Shown here piece by piece: positions 16,434 through 24,707 of a stretch of 64,000 nucleotides of DNA; position 1 is the first letter of the stretch; each line of letters starts with the position of its first letter. Origin of the DNA: Congzhengia sp045635085. Lineage in GTDB: Bacteria; Bacillota; Clostridia; UBA1381; UBA9506. The DNA lies in NCBI GenBank assembly GCA_045635085.1, contig JAZRBM010000013.1:62001-126000 (forward strand), in the 5' to 3' direction. Made by a program: the position numbers and the translations under genes. Under the pieces are notes generated by a model. The model was not told the DNA's origin. It did no database searches and saw only the letters and a program-made list of their open reading frames with translations.

Positions 16434-16462
16434 TTGAAAAAAACGTTAGTATATGATAATAT
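16434..16462 (+). promoter_or_regulatory. Possible promoter of the CsaB fusion operon
   Basis: TTGAAA at 16434-16439, 17-base spacer, TAATAT at 16457-16462. The region is AT-rich, so this is a weaker call. Confidence 0.4.
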
Positions 16463-16500
16463 TTTAATGATTATAAGTGTATAATAAGGAGCTTATCACT

Positions 16501-18729
16501 ATGGATAAAAACACGCAGAAAAGAATACTTATGACTCTAATACGCTTTGATATTGGCGGTGCAGAAACACACGTTTTAGAACTGTCGTTAGAGCTTCAGC
16601 GTATGGGTTACCATGTGGTAATTGCATCAAACGGTGGTGTATATGAAAAAAATCTTGAACAGGCAGGCATCACACACTACAAAGTTCCTATGCATTCAAA
16701 AAGTCCTGCAAAAGTTGCAAAATCGCTAAAACTTTTAAAAGAAATTATAAAAAAAGAAAAAATCGAGATAGTTCACGCTCATGGAAGAATACCTGCGTTT
16801 TTATGCGGCATATTAAACAAATATATGAATTTTACATTTGTGACAACTGCGCATTGGGTGTTTGATACATCTCATGGTTTAAAATACATTACAAACTGGG
16901 GGAAAAAGGTTGTTGCTGTAAGTGAAGATATCAAGACGTACTTAATCGACAATTATAAAACAAATCCTGACGATATTTATGTTACAATAAATGGGATAGA
17001 TACGGAAAAATTCTCTAAAGATGCAAATGCCAAAGACATTATAGAAGAATTTTCCTTGGAACAAGACACAAAGAAAATCGTCTATATATCAAGAATGGAT
17101 GAAGACCGTGCGCTTGTTGCGTTTCATCTCGCAGAAATCGTACCTGAACTTGTAAAGGTTAACCCTGATATTGAAGTTATCATTGTCGGTGGGGGAAATG
17201 TTTACGATAAATTAGCAGAAAAAGTAAATAAAATAAACGAAAGCCTTAAAAAACGCTACATAGTTTTAACTGGTGGCAGAACAGATATATATAAATTTGC
17301 TGCGCTATCCGATATTTTCGTAGGAGTTTCGCGCTCTGCTTTAGAAGCAATGGCGTGTGAAAAACCGGTTATTGTTGCAGGTAATGAGGGGTATCTTGGT
17401 ATATTTGATCAGGACAAGCTTGAAAATGCCATTGATACTAATTTTTGTTGCAGAGGTCTTGAAAATTCAACTCCTGAACTTTTGCTTCATGATCTTGATA
17501 AATTACTTACCAATGATGATAAGGAAAACCAAAGACTCGGAGAATTTAGCAGAAAAGTTATATTAGAAAACTATTCTCTTTCTAAAATGGCAGGAGATTG
17601 TATCAAAATGTATAATGCGGCAATTGATACAAAAAAATGGGATGCTGTTTTAATGGGTTATTACGGTTTTAACAATTCTGGTGACGAAACACTCCTATAT
17701 TCTATGATAAACAACTTAAAAGAAGAAAAAGACGACGTGCGCCTTTTGGTTCTTTCTAAAGTTCCAAAACAAACCAAAAAGAAATATGGAGTGTCTTCTG
17801 TAAACCGCTATAATTTATTAAAAGTAAAACGAGAGCTTAAAAAAAGCCATCTGTTTATATTTGGTGGGGGCAGCCTTATCCAGGACGTTACATCAAGTAA
17901 ATCATTATGGTTTTATTTAAATATGTTAAAACTTGCATATAAAGCCAAAATCCCTGTAATGCTCTATGCAAATGGTATAGGTCCGGTGAATAAAGAAAAC
18001 AACAGAAAAATGGTTGCAGATGTTTTAAATAAAGCTGATATAATAACACTTCGTGATGAAAAAAGCTTAGACGAGGTCAAAAATATGAAAATCAGCACCT
18101 CTGCAATAGTGACTGCTGACCCTGCTTTGAGTATGGTTGGTATAGATAAAATGAGCGTAATATCGCTTTTGAAAAAAGAAAATATAAATTGCGATAAAAA
18201 ACTTTTGGCAATTTCAATAAGAGAGTGGAAGGAATGTGACGATAAATTCTGGACAGGCTTTGCTAAAAATTTAGACGAAATTTGCATAAAACATAATCTG
18301 ACGCCAGTGTTTATACCTCTTAAAATGCCTGATGATGTCAAAATTTCAAAGGAAATAAAGCTTAAACTGAAGACAGAAAGCTATGTCCTAGAAGGTGAGT
18401 ATTCATCAGAAGAAATTGTAGGAATTTTCGGCGCGTGTGAAATTACAATAGGAATGAGATTGCACTCATTAATATATGCTGCTGCATCAATAACACCGAC
18501 AATAGGCATTTCTTATGACCCGAAGATAGATGGTTTTATAAACTATATAGGTATGAGTGATGTTTTAGGACTTGATGATGCAGCTTCTGATAAGATGGTC
18601 CTAAAAGCAGATGAAATTATGGAAAATAAAGATAAAATCGAAGAAAAACTATCTAGAAAAATAGCAGAATTTCAAGAAAAAGCAAAACAAACTGCTAAAA
18701 TAGCAATGGATTTTATAAAAAGCAATTAG
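16501..18729 (+). CDS. Glycosyltransferase (GT4) fused to CsaB-type polysaccharide pyruvyl transferase
   Basis: A 742-residue two-domain protein. Residues about 1-365 are a GT-B glycosyltransferase of the GT4/WcaA-like type (FDIGGAETHVLELSLELQR at the start; VEVIIVGGG-like and SRSALEAMACEKPVIVAG nucleotide-sugar motifs). Residues about 375-735 are a CsaB domain opening VLMGYYGFNNSGDETLLYSM, with LFIFGGGSLIQDVTS and a C-terminal GMRLHSLIYAA. CsaB adds ketal-pyruvate to the secondary wall polymer that SLH domains bind. One chain could therefore extend and pyruvylate the same polymer, and the SLH protein at 3265 would use it. ATG 16501 follows AAGGAG at good spacing; an upstream GTG was rejected. 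First gene of an operon with ruvX and an amidase. Confidence 0.88.
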   Translation: MDKNTQKRILMTLIRFDIGGAETHVLELSLELQRMGYHVVIASNGGVYEKNLEQAGITHYKVPMHSKSPAKVAKSLKLLKEIIKKEKIEIVHAHGRIPAFLCGILNKYMNFTFVTTAHWVFDTSHGLKYITNWGKKVVAVSEDIKTYLIDNYKTNPDDIYVTINGIDTEKFSKDANAKDIIEEFSLEQDTKKIVYISRMDEDRALVAFHLAEIVPELVKVNPDIEVIIVGGGNVYDKLAEKVNKINESLKKRYIVLTGGRTDIYKFAALSDIFVGVSRSALEAMACEKPVIVAGNEGYLGIFDQDKLENAIDTNFCCRGLENSTPELLLHDLDKLLTNDDKENQRLGEFSRKVILENYSLSKMAGDCIKMYNAAIDTKKWDAVLMGYYGFNNSGDETLLYSMINNLKEEKDDVRLLVLSKVPKQTKKKYGVSSVNRYNLLKVKRELKKSHLFIFGGGSLIQDVTSSKSLWFYLNMLKLAYKAKIPVMLYANGIGPVNKENNRKMVADVLNKADIITLRDEKSLDEVKNMKISTSAIVTADPALSMVGIDKMSVISLLKKENINCDKKLLAISIREWKECDDKFWTGFAKNLDEICIKHNLTPVFIPLKMPDDVKISKEIKLKLKTESYVLEGEYSSEEIVGIFGACEITIGMRLHSLIYAAASITPTIGISYDPKIDGFINYIGMSDVLGLDDAASDKMVLKADEIMENKDKIEEKLSRKIAEFQEKAKQTAKIAMDFIKSN

Positions 18730-18744
18730 AAGAGGGGCAGAAAA

Positions 18745-19161
18745 ATGCGCTTAATGGGAATTGATTTTGGTGATGCAAGGGTCGGCATAGCACTTTCTGA
18801 TCCTTTGATGATTATGTCACAAGGCTATAAAACTATAAAAAATGACGGAACAGATAAACTTTTTGAAGAAATTGCAGAAATAATAAAGGAAAAGGAAGTT
18901 ACAAAAATAGTAATCGGGCTTCCTAAAAATATGGACAATTCGCAGGGATTTAGAACTGACACAACAATGGAATTTGCAGAAAAATTAAAAAACTATACAG
19001 ACGCTTTAATTGACTTTTCAGATGAGCGCTTGACAACTGTGAGTGCACACGGATTTTTAAACGAGATGAACGTGAGAGGGAAGAAGAGAAAAGGTGCAGT
19101 AGACACTCTTTCGGCTGCGCTGATTTTAGAAACCTATATGAAGAAAAAAGGGCTTTGCTAG
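18745..19161 (+). CDS. ruvX: Putative pre-16S rRNA nuclease / Holliday junction resolvase YqgF
   Basis: A 138-residue RNase H-fold protein. The N-terminal MRLMGIDFGDARVGIALSD carries the first catalytic aspartate, the middle has VIGLPKNMDNSQG, and the DERLTTVSAH and DTLSAALILETYM segments bring further conserved acids. The length matches YqgF. It is thought to mature the 5' end of 16S rRNA; the resolvase role was the earlier proposal. ATG 18745 follows AGAGGGG. It lies 15 bases after the CsaB fusion and 10 bases before the amidase gene. Confidence 0.93.
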   Translation: MRLMGIDFGDARVGIALSDPLMIMSQGYKTIKNDGTDKLFEEIAEIIKEKEVTKIVIGLPKNMDNSQGFRTDTTMEFAEKLKNYTDALIDFSDERLTTVSAHGFLNEMNVRGKKRKGAVDTLSAALILETYMKKKGLC

Positions 19162-19171
19162 GAGGTTGTTT

Positions 19172-20677
19172 ATGAAGAGGATAATAGCTTTTGTGTTGTC
19201 TTTCCTTATGATTTTTGCAACGATAAGCGTAAATGCTGCACAAATATACTATGACGATAAATGGCATACATACGAAGGCAACATATTTACATTAAAGGTT
19301 GATGATAAAACTATAAAATGCGAGGTGCCGCCTATAGTATTTAATGATTATTCAGTTGTGCCGGCGCGTGATGTTTTTGAAGCTATGGGAGCGACGGTCA
19401 ATTGGAGTGCGGTAAATCAGAAGGTAACAGTAGAATATGATGATACAACTGTAGAACTATACATCAACAACAAGACAGTAAAGCACAATGGCACAAAAAA
19501 AACAGCTCCAATCCCACCAAAACTGATAAATGGAAAAACAATGATACCGGTAAGATTTGTAGCAGAGGCGCTGGGATTTTTAGTTGACTTTGATTCTAAA
19601 ACTGATACTATATTAATAAAAACAGGAAAACAATCAAAACCGCTTCCAGAAATATCAAATCCTGCAGCACCTGAAAAACCCACATATGATATATCGTTAG
19701 TAAAATATTCCTACGAAAGAGAAGATGATACAGTAAGTGCAGAATTTACGTTCACAAAAAGCGTAAAACATTCGAGCTTTATGCTAAAAGAACCTTTAAG
19801 ACTTGTAATAGATACAGAAAATACTAAATTTCCGACAAGTCTAAAATCTGCAGAAACAGGATATAAAGACGTAACCGCCATAAGACTCGGACAGCAGGAA
19901 AAAGGTATGCGATTGGTGTTTGATTTGGCAGAAGAACTTGATTATAAAGTTTTATCATCAGGGAAAAAACTCATTGTTAAAATGGGAAAAGATATAAAAG
20001 ATGAAGATATAAAGGATGACCCTATAACAGAATTGCCTGGCGATGAAGAAGAGGTGCCTTTAGAGCCTGTAATACCTAATCCGCCAACGTATAAACCGAC
20101 AAGAACTGTATACTTAGATCCCGGACACGGAGGCTCTGACCCAGGTGCTATTTTTACAGATGAAGACAATACAATCTGGCGCGAGAGTGAAATAAATTTA
20201 GGTGTAGCGCTAAAGGTCAGAGATATATTAAAAGCAAACAATGTAGAAGTATTGATGTCGCGTAATGAGGATAAAACTGTTGAATTGCTGGAAAGACCAA
20301 ATGATGCTAATAAAAAGCAGGCAACGCTATTTGTAAGTATTCACACAAATTCCTTTTTTACAGACGTTCCATATGGAATTGAAACATTAGGAACGCTGGA
20401 ATATAGTGCTACATACTCAGGTGTTACAGATAAAGATTTAGCACAAAATATACAAAAATCTGTAATTAAGGAAACAGAGGCTTTTGATCGCGGAGTCAAG
20501 GATTCAACCACATTAGCAGTTTTGCGTCACTCTGTTATGCCATCTGTTTTGATTGAAGTCGGCTTTATTTCAAACAAAGAAGAACGCGAAAAAATGTTCA
20601 CTGAAAGCTATCGGGAAAAATTAGCTCGTGGTATAGCGGACGGTATATTAAAAACGTTAACCCAGATGGGCTTATAG
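19172..20677 (+). CDS. N-acetylmuramoyl-L-alanine amidase with copper-amine-oxidase-like and AMIN domains
   Basis: A 501-residue exported wall hydrolase. Residues 1-22 are a signal peptide. About 35-150 is a pair of Cu_amine_oxidN1-type repeats (VVPARDVFEAMGATVNW and MIPVRFVAEALGFLVDF). About 175-270 is an AMIN domain, then a Pro-rich linker, and about 310-495 is Amidase_3: zinc ligands in YLDPGHGGSDPGA, RESEINL and VSIHTN, and the catalytic glutamate in VLIEVGFISN. It cleaves the bond between N-acetylmuramate and L-alanine in peptidoglycan. ATG 19172 follows AGGAGG; an in-frame TTG at 19166 was not chosen. Last gene before the hairpin at 20693. Confidence 0.93.
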   Translation: MKRIIAFVLSFLMIFATISVNAAQIYYDDKWHTYEGNIFTLKVDDKTIKCEVPPIVFNDYSVVPARDVFEAMGATVNWSAVNQKVTVEYDDTTVELYINNKTVKHNGTKKTAPIPPKLINGKTMIPVRFVAEALGFLVDFDSKTDTILIKTGKQSKPLPEISNPAAPEKPTYDISLVKYSYEREDDTVSAEFTFTKSVKHSSFMLKEPLRLVIDTENTKFPTSLKSAETGYKDVTAIRLGQQEKGMRLVFDLAEELDYKVLSSGKKLIVKMGKDIKDEDIKDDPITELPGDEEEVPLEPVIPNPPTYKPTRTVYLDPGHGGSDPGAIFTDEDNTIWRESEINLGVALKVRDILKANNVEVLMSRNEDKTVELLERPNDANKKQATLFVSIHTNSFFTDVPYGIETLGTLEYSATYSGVTDKDLAQNIQKSVIKETEAFDRGVKDSTTLAVLRHSVMPSVLIEVGFISNKEEREKMFTESYREKLARGIADGILKTLTQMGL

Positions 20678-20692
20678 AATAAAATTATAACA

Positions 20693-20733
20693 CCTCCACA
20701 TAATAAAACTAATTTATTGTGTGGAGGTTTTTT
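20693..20733 (+). terminator. Terminator-like hairpin whose 3' arm is the ribosome site of the next gene
   Basis: CCTCCACATAA (20693-20703) pairs with TTGTGTGGAGG (20717-20727), 11 pairs with one G-U, followed by a run of six T directly before ATG 20734. It looks like the terminator of the amidase operon, yet the GGAGG of its 3' arm is the Shine-Dalgarno of the TepA-like gene. Confidence 0.7.
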
Positions 20734-21477
20734 ATGAGCGAAGATAAAAAAGAAAATTTACATGAGGACATAAAGGATTTCGGGTCTACCGAGATAAAAA
20801 ACAGCAGGGGAAACATTCATTGTCTGACAATTGTAGGAGAAATAGAGGGTCATAATGTCTTGCCTCCGTCGTCAAAGACAACAAAATATGAACACGTTTT
20901 ACCACTTTTAGTTTCAATTGAACAAAATGAAGAAATAGATGGACTTTTGCTTATACTGAACACTATGGGTGGCGATGTTGAAGCAGGTCTTGCCATAGCA
21001 GAACTGGTCTCTTCTATGACAAAGCCGACTGTATCGTTAGTTTTAGGCGGGGGACACAGTATTGGTGTTCCTTTAGCTGTTTCAGCACTTCGTTCATTTA
21101 TTGCAAGTTCGGCTACTATGACGGTGCATCCTGTCAGAATGAACGGTACAGTCATAGGCTGTTCACAAACATATGAGTATTTTCGAAAAATGCAGGAGCG
21201 AATAACAGAATTTGTATGTAAAAACTCCAAAATTTCTAAAGAAAAATTTACTGAGCTTATGATGAATACGGATGATTTAGCAAACGATGTTGGAACAATA
21301 GTTTCGGGTGATGATGCAGTCAAATTTGGCCTTATAGACGAAAAAGGAGGTCTTGACAGCGCCCTTGATTTTTTGTATAATGAAATCAATAATAATAACA
21401 AGGGTGGTGCACCAGATGCTGACAGACATCGAAATAGCTCAGAATGCGACAATGAAGCCGATAGCGGAGGTTGCTGA
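20734..21477 (+). CDS. ClpP-fold TepA-like (translocation-enhancing) protease
   Basis: A 247-residue ClpP/crotonase-fold protein. IDGLLLILNTMGGDVEAGLAIAE and LVLGGGHSIGVPLAV give the oxyanion region and nucleophile-serine loop (GHSIG), with TMTVHPVRM carrying the histidine. These match the TepA/YmfB group. Bacillus TepA was linked to protein export and SASP degradation at germination; the substrate is unknown here. The last 18 or so residues are odd: they are read through the start of fhs in another frame and do not resemble family C-termini. A string of three TAA codons sits one frame away at 21390-21398. ATG 20734 follows GGAGG. Confidence 0.82.
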   Translation: MSEDKKENLHEDIKDFGSTEIKNSRGNIHCLTIVGEIEGHNVLPPSSKTTKYEHVLPLLVSIEQNEEIDGLLLILNTMGGDVEAGLAIAELVSSMTKPTVSLVLGGGHSIGVPLAVSALRSFIASSATMTVHPVRMNGTVIGCSQTYEYFRKMQERITEFVCKNSKISKEKFTELMMNTDDLANDVGTIVSGDDAVKFGLIDEKGGLDSALDFLYNEINNNNKGGAPDADRHRNSSECDNEADSGGC

Positions 21478-23086
21478 AAAGATTGGCATCAAGCAAGATG
21501 AGCTAGAATTTTATGGAAAATATAAAGCAAAAATATCCAATGATGTATGGAATAGAGTTAAAGGAAATCCAGACGGAAAACTGGTTTTGGTAACAGCGAT
21601 AAACCCAACACCTGCAGGTGAAGGAAAGACAACAATTACCGTAGGTTTAGGTCAGGCAATGGCAAAAATAGGTACTAAAACTTCCATTGCGCTTCGTGAA
21701 CCTTCACTTGGTCCGGTTATGGGCGTAAAGGGTGGAGCTGCTGGTGGCGGTTATGCCCAGGTAGTACCTATGGAGGATATAAATCTTCATTTTACAGGCG
21801 ATTTTCACGCTATTACTGCGGCAAACAATCTTTTGTGTGCAATGATCGATAATCATATAAAACAGGGTAATGAATTAGGAATTGACCCTACGAGAATTAT
21901 ATTTAAACGTGTTCTTGATATGAACGACAGGGCACTTCGTGAGGTTGTGGTAGGCCTTGGCGGTAAAATCAATGGTATTGTACGTCAGGACGGCTTTACA
22001 ATTACTGTTGCATCTGAAGTTATGGCAATTTTATGTATGGCAAACGATTTAGAAGATTTAAAGAACAGGCTTTCAAACATCGTTATCGGCTATACGTATG
22101 ATGACAAAGAGGTTAAGGCAAAAGATATCAAGGCAGAAGGAGCAATGTGCGCTCTTTTAAAGGATGCTATAAAGCCTAATTTAGTCCAGACTTTAGAAAA
22201 TACACCTTGTTTTATGCACGGCGGACCTTTTGCAAATATTGCTCACGGTTGCAATAGTGTTCAGGCTACGAAACTTGCGTTAAAACTTTCTGACTATGTT
22301 ATAACAGAGGCTGGTTTTGGTGCAGATTTAGGTGCTGAGAAATTTTTGGATATCAAGTGCAGAATTGCAGACTTAAAACCGTCGGCTGTCGTAATTGTTG
22401 CAACAGTCAGAGCTCTTAAATATAACGGCGGGGTTTTAAAGGCCGATTTAGGAAACGAAAATATTGATGCACTCAAAAAAGGTATTGTAAACTTAGGAAA
22501 ACACATAGAAAATATCGGAAAATTCGGTGTGCCTGTTGTTGTTGCGATTAACAGATTCTTAACAGACAGTGACGCAGAACTTTCAACGATTGAAGAATAC
22601 TGCAGGTCATTAGGTGCTGAATTTGCGTTGGCAGAAGTCTTCGCTAAAGGTGGCGAGGGCGGTATAGAACTTGCTAAAAAGCTTGTTTCTGTGCTTGATA
22701 AAAACGAGGCTGATTTTGCTCCCATATACGATGCAGAACTTCCAATTAAAGAAAAAATAGAAAAGATTGTAAAAGAAATTTATGGTGGAGATGATGTGAC
22801 GTTTTTACCTGCAGCAGAAAAGCAGATTGCGACTTTAGAGGCTACAGGATATGGTAAGCTTCCGATTTGCATGGCAAAGACACAGTATTCACTTTCTGAT
22901 AATGAAAAGCTGCTTGGAAGACCTTGTGGCTTTACTGTTACAATCAGAGAAGTTAAAGCATATGCAGGTGCAGGCTTTGTAACGGCATATGCAGGAAATA
23001 TTATGACGATGCCAGGACTGCCAAAGGTACCTGCAGCAGAAAAAATAGACATTGATAACAATGGAGTAATCACTGGTTTGTTCTAA
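21416..23086 (+). CDS. fhs: Formate-tetrahydrofolate ligase
   Basis: A 556-residue enzyme. The P-loop-like motif is INPTPAGEGKTTITVGLGQA (about 60-79), followed by SLGPVMGVKGGAAGGGYAQV, and near the C-terminus GFTVTIREVKAYAGAGF. It makes 10-formyl-THF from formate, THF and ATP, used for purines and in acetogenic or purine/glycine metabolism. ATG 21416 was chosen (AAGGGTGG 9-16 bases upstream, standard family N-terminus); it overlaps the TepA-like gene by 62 bases in another frame. Followed by a stem at 23090-23115. FolC, the folate polyglutamylase, is the next intact gene. Confidence 0.95.
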   Translation: MLTDIEIAQNATMKPIAEVAEKIGIKQDELEFYGKYKAKISNDVWNRVKGNPDGKLVLVTAINPTPAGEGKTTITVGLGQAMAKIGTKTSIALREPSLGPVMGVKGGAAGGGYAQVVPMEDINLHFTGDFHAITAANNLLCAMIDNHIKQGNELGIDPTRIIFKRVLDMNDRALREVVVGLGGKINGIVRQDGFTITVASEVMAILCMANDLEDLKNRLSNIVIGYTYDDKEVKAKDIKAEGAMCALLKDAIKPNLVQTLENTPCFMHGGPFANIAHGCNSVQATKLALKLSDYVITEAGFGADLGAEKFLDIKCRIADLKPSAVVIVATVRALKYNGGVLKADLGNENIDALKKGIVNLGKHIENIGKFGVPVVVAINRFLTDSDAELSTIEEYCRSLGAEFALAEVFAKGGEGGIELAKKLVSVLDKNEADFAPIYDAELPIKEKIEKIVKEIYGGDDVTFLPAAEKQIATLEATGYGKLPICMAKTQYSLSDNEKLLGRPCGFTVTIREVKAYAGAGFVTAYAGNIMTMPGLPKVPAAEKIDIDNNGVITGLF

Positions 23087-23089
23087 AAA

Positions 23090-23115
23090 ATACGGGTAGT
23101 GAAAGCTACCCGTAT
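23090..23115 (+). terminator. Hairpin after fhs
   Basis: A 10-pair perfect stem ATACGGGTAG (23090-23099) with CTACCCGTAT (23106-23115), six-base loop. The T-run after it is poor, so termination may be partial. Confidence 0.6.
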
Positions 23116-23147
23116 TATGTTTATAAAAAATGATAGGAGTAGGTAAA

Positions 23148-23337
23148 ATGGATCTAAAGGTAGTGAGCTTTAACATCAGATGTGCAGACGAACCAGACGG
23201 ATATTCAATTTTAGAACGTAGACAGAGACTTTATGAAATTAAAAAAATATGACGCTTATAAATTGTCTCAAAATCCTACCATAATTATCGGTGATTTTAA
23301 TATGCGCTCCAATAGCGCAGGATACAATGAATGTTAA
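23148..23337 (+). pseudogene. Decayed endonuclease/exonuclease/phosphatase (EEP) family gene
   Basis: From ATG 23148, behind a good GGAGTAGG site, 34 codons read MDLKVVSFNIRCADEPDGYS and on to LERRQRLYEIKKI, then a TGA. This is the classic EEP-family N-terminus. About 20 bases later, in another frame, is YKLSQNPTIIIGDFNMRSN (about 23260-23315), the family's internal metal-binding GDFN segment, then a stop. In intact relatives these segments are over 100 residues apart. A large internal deletion plus a frame change has destroyed the gene. The remaining 23338-23403 has no feature beyond the folC ribosome site. Confidence 0.75.
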
Positions 23338-23403
23338 AACAATTTAGCTTATTTATAGAGTTGGACATTTAAGCGATAACAACTCAATTTCTGGGAGAAA
23401 ATA

Positions 23404-24681
23404 ATGAATTATGATGACGTAATGAACTTTATTGACAACTCAAAAAAGTTCGGTTCAAAACTTGAACTTACAAGAATTAAAAAGCTATGCGAGCTTTTAG
23501 GAAATCCGCAGGATAGTCTTAAGTGTATTCATATAGCAGGCACAAATGGCAAGGGGTCAACATCAGTATTTATAAATAATATTTTACTTGATGCAGGATA
23601 TAAAGTCGGACTTTACACATCGCCATTTATTTATGAATTTAATGAACGCATACAGATAAATAATGTGCCGATTGATGATATATCACTAACAGATGTTATG
23701 ACGAAAGTTGCGCAAAATGTAGATGTTATGCTAAAACAAGGGTATGAGCATCCTACAGAGTTTGAGCTGATAACTGCAGCTGCTTTTTTATACTTTGCTG
23801 ATAACAAATGTGACTACGTGGTCTTAGAGGTAGGTTTAGGCGGAATTTATGATGCCACAAACATCATAAATTATTCTGTTTTATCTGTTATAACATCAAT
23901 AAGCCTTGACCATACAGATTATCTGGGTAACACGATAGGAGATGTTGCAAAAAACAAATGCGGAATTATAAAAGAAAACTGTCCCGTGCTTACATACATG
24001 TATCAACATCCCGAGGCTGTTGATGTGATTGAAAAGACAGCCAAAGAAAAAAATACAGAGCTTAAAATAGCAAACGACGATTCCTTTGAAATTTTAAAAT
24101 GCGATCTGTCAGGAAACGAGTTTTTATATAAGGCATCACGGTATGAAACAACACTTGTTGGCAAGTATCAGATATACAATGCAATAACTGCGATAAACGC
24201 CGCAGAAATGCTAATTGACAAAGGGCTTGTAATTTCACTAAAAAACATCAAAAATGGCTTAAAGGCGTCAAAATGGTACGCTAGATTTGAAATTTTAAGA
24301 AGTAGACCAACAGTTATTTTAGATGGCTCACATAACTTTGACGGGATGAGTGCTTTTGTAGAAACAGCAAAGGAAGTAATAAAAGGAAGCACAATCTGCG
24401 TCTTTGGAATGCTTAAGGATAAAGACTATGATATGTGCTTAAAAAAGCTATCTGAAATTACAGATACGGTTATTATTACAGAGGTTGACAACCCGAGGAA
24501 GGCAACTGCAGAAATCCTGTCACAGTCAGCAAAAAAGTATATTAAGAATGTCTATACAGAAAAAGATAATAAAAAGGCAATAGCGCTTGCTCTTGATATG
24601 GCAAATAAGGCGGACACGGTTATAGCCTTGGGTTCGCTTTATATGATGAAAGGTATCAAAGAAAGTATAAAAGAACTCTAG
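23404..24681 (+). CDS. folC: Folylpolyglutamate / dihydrofolate synthase
   Basis: A 425-residue Mur-ligase-fold enzyme. The N-terminal HIAGTNGKGSTSVFINNIL is the P-loop with the FolC-specific TNGKGS, EVGLGGIYDATN is the second signature, SISLDHTDYLGNTIGDVAKN the third, and LDGSHNFDG lies in the C-terminal domain. It adds glutamates to folates and may also make dihydrofolate from dihydropteroate. Length fits the family. ATG 23404 follows GGGAGAA. It lies 317 bases after fhs, with the EEP remnant in between, and ends in a convergent terminator with radA. Confidence 0.93.
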   Translation: MNYDDVMNFIDNSKKFGSKLELTRIKKLCELLGNPQDSLKCIHIAGTNGKGSTSVFINNILLDAGYKVGLYTSPFIYEFNERIQINNVPIDDISLTDVMTKVAQNVDVMLKQGYEHPTEFELITAAAFLYFADNKCDYVVLEVGLGGIYDATNIINYSVLSVITSISLDHTDYLGNTIGDVAKNKCGIIKENCPVLTYMYQHPEAVDVIEKTAKEKNTELKIANDDSFEILKCDLSGNEFLYKASRYETTLVGKYQIYNAITAINAAEMLIDKGLVISLKNIKNGLKASKWYARFEILRSRPTVILDGSHNFDGMSAFVETAKEVIKGSTICVFGMLKDKDYDMCLKKLSEITDTVIITEVDNPRKATAEILSQSAKKYIKNVYTEKDNKKAIALALDMANKADTVIALGSLYMMKGIKESIKEL

Positions 24682-24705
24682 CATTTTAATGCTAGAGTTC
24701 TTTTT
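24670..24705. terminator. Bidirectional terminator between folC and radA
   Basis: A long inverted repeat: AAAGAACTCTAGCAT pairs with ATGCTAGAGTTCTTT around a four-base loop, with A and T runs at the flanks. It contains the folC stop codon and serves both convergent genes. Confidence 0.88.
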
Positions 24706-24707
24706 AA

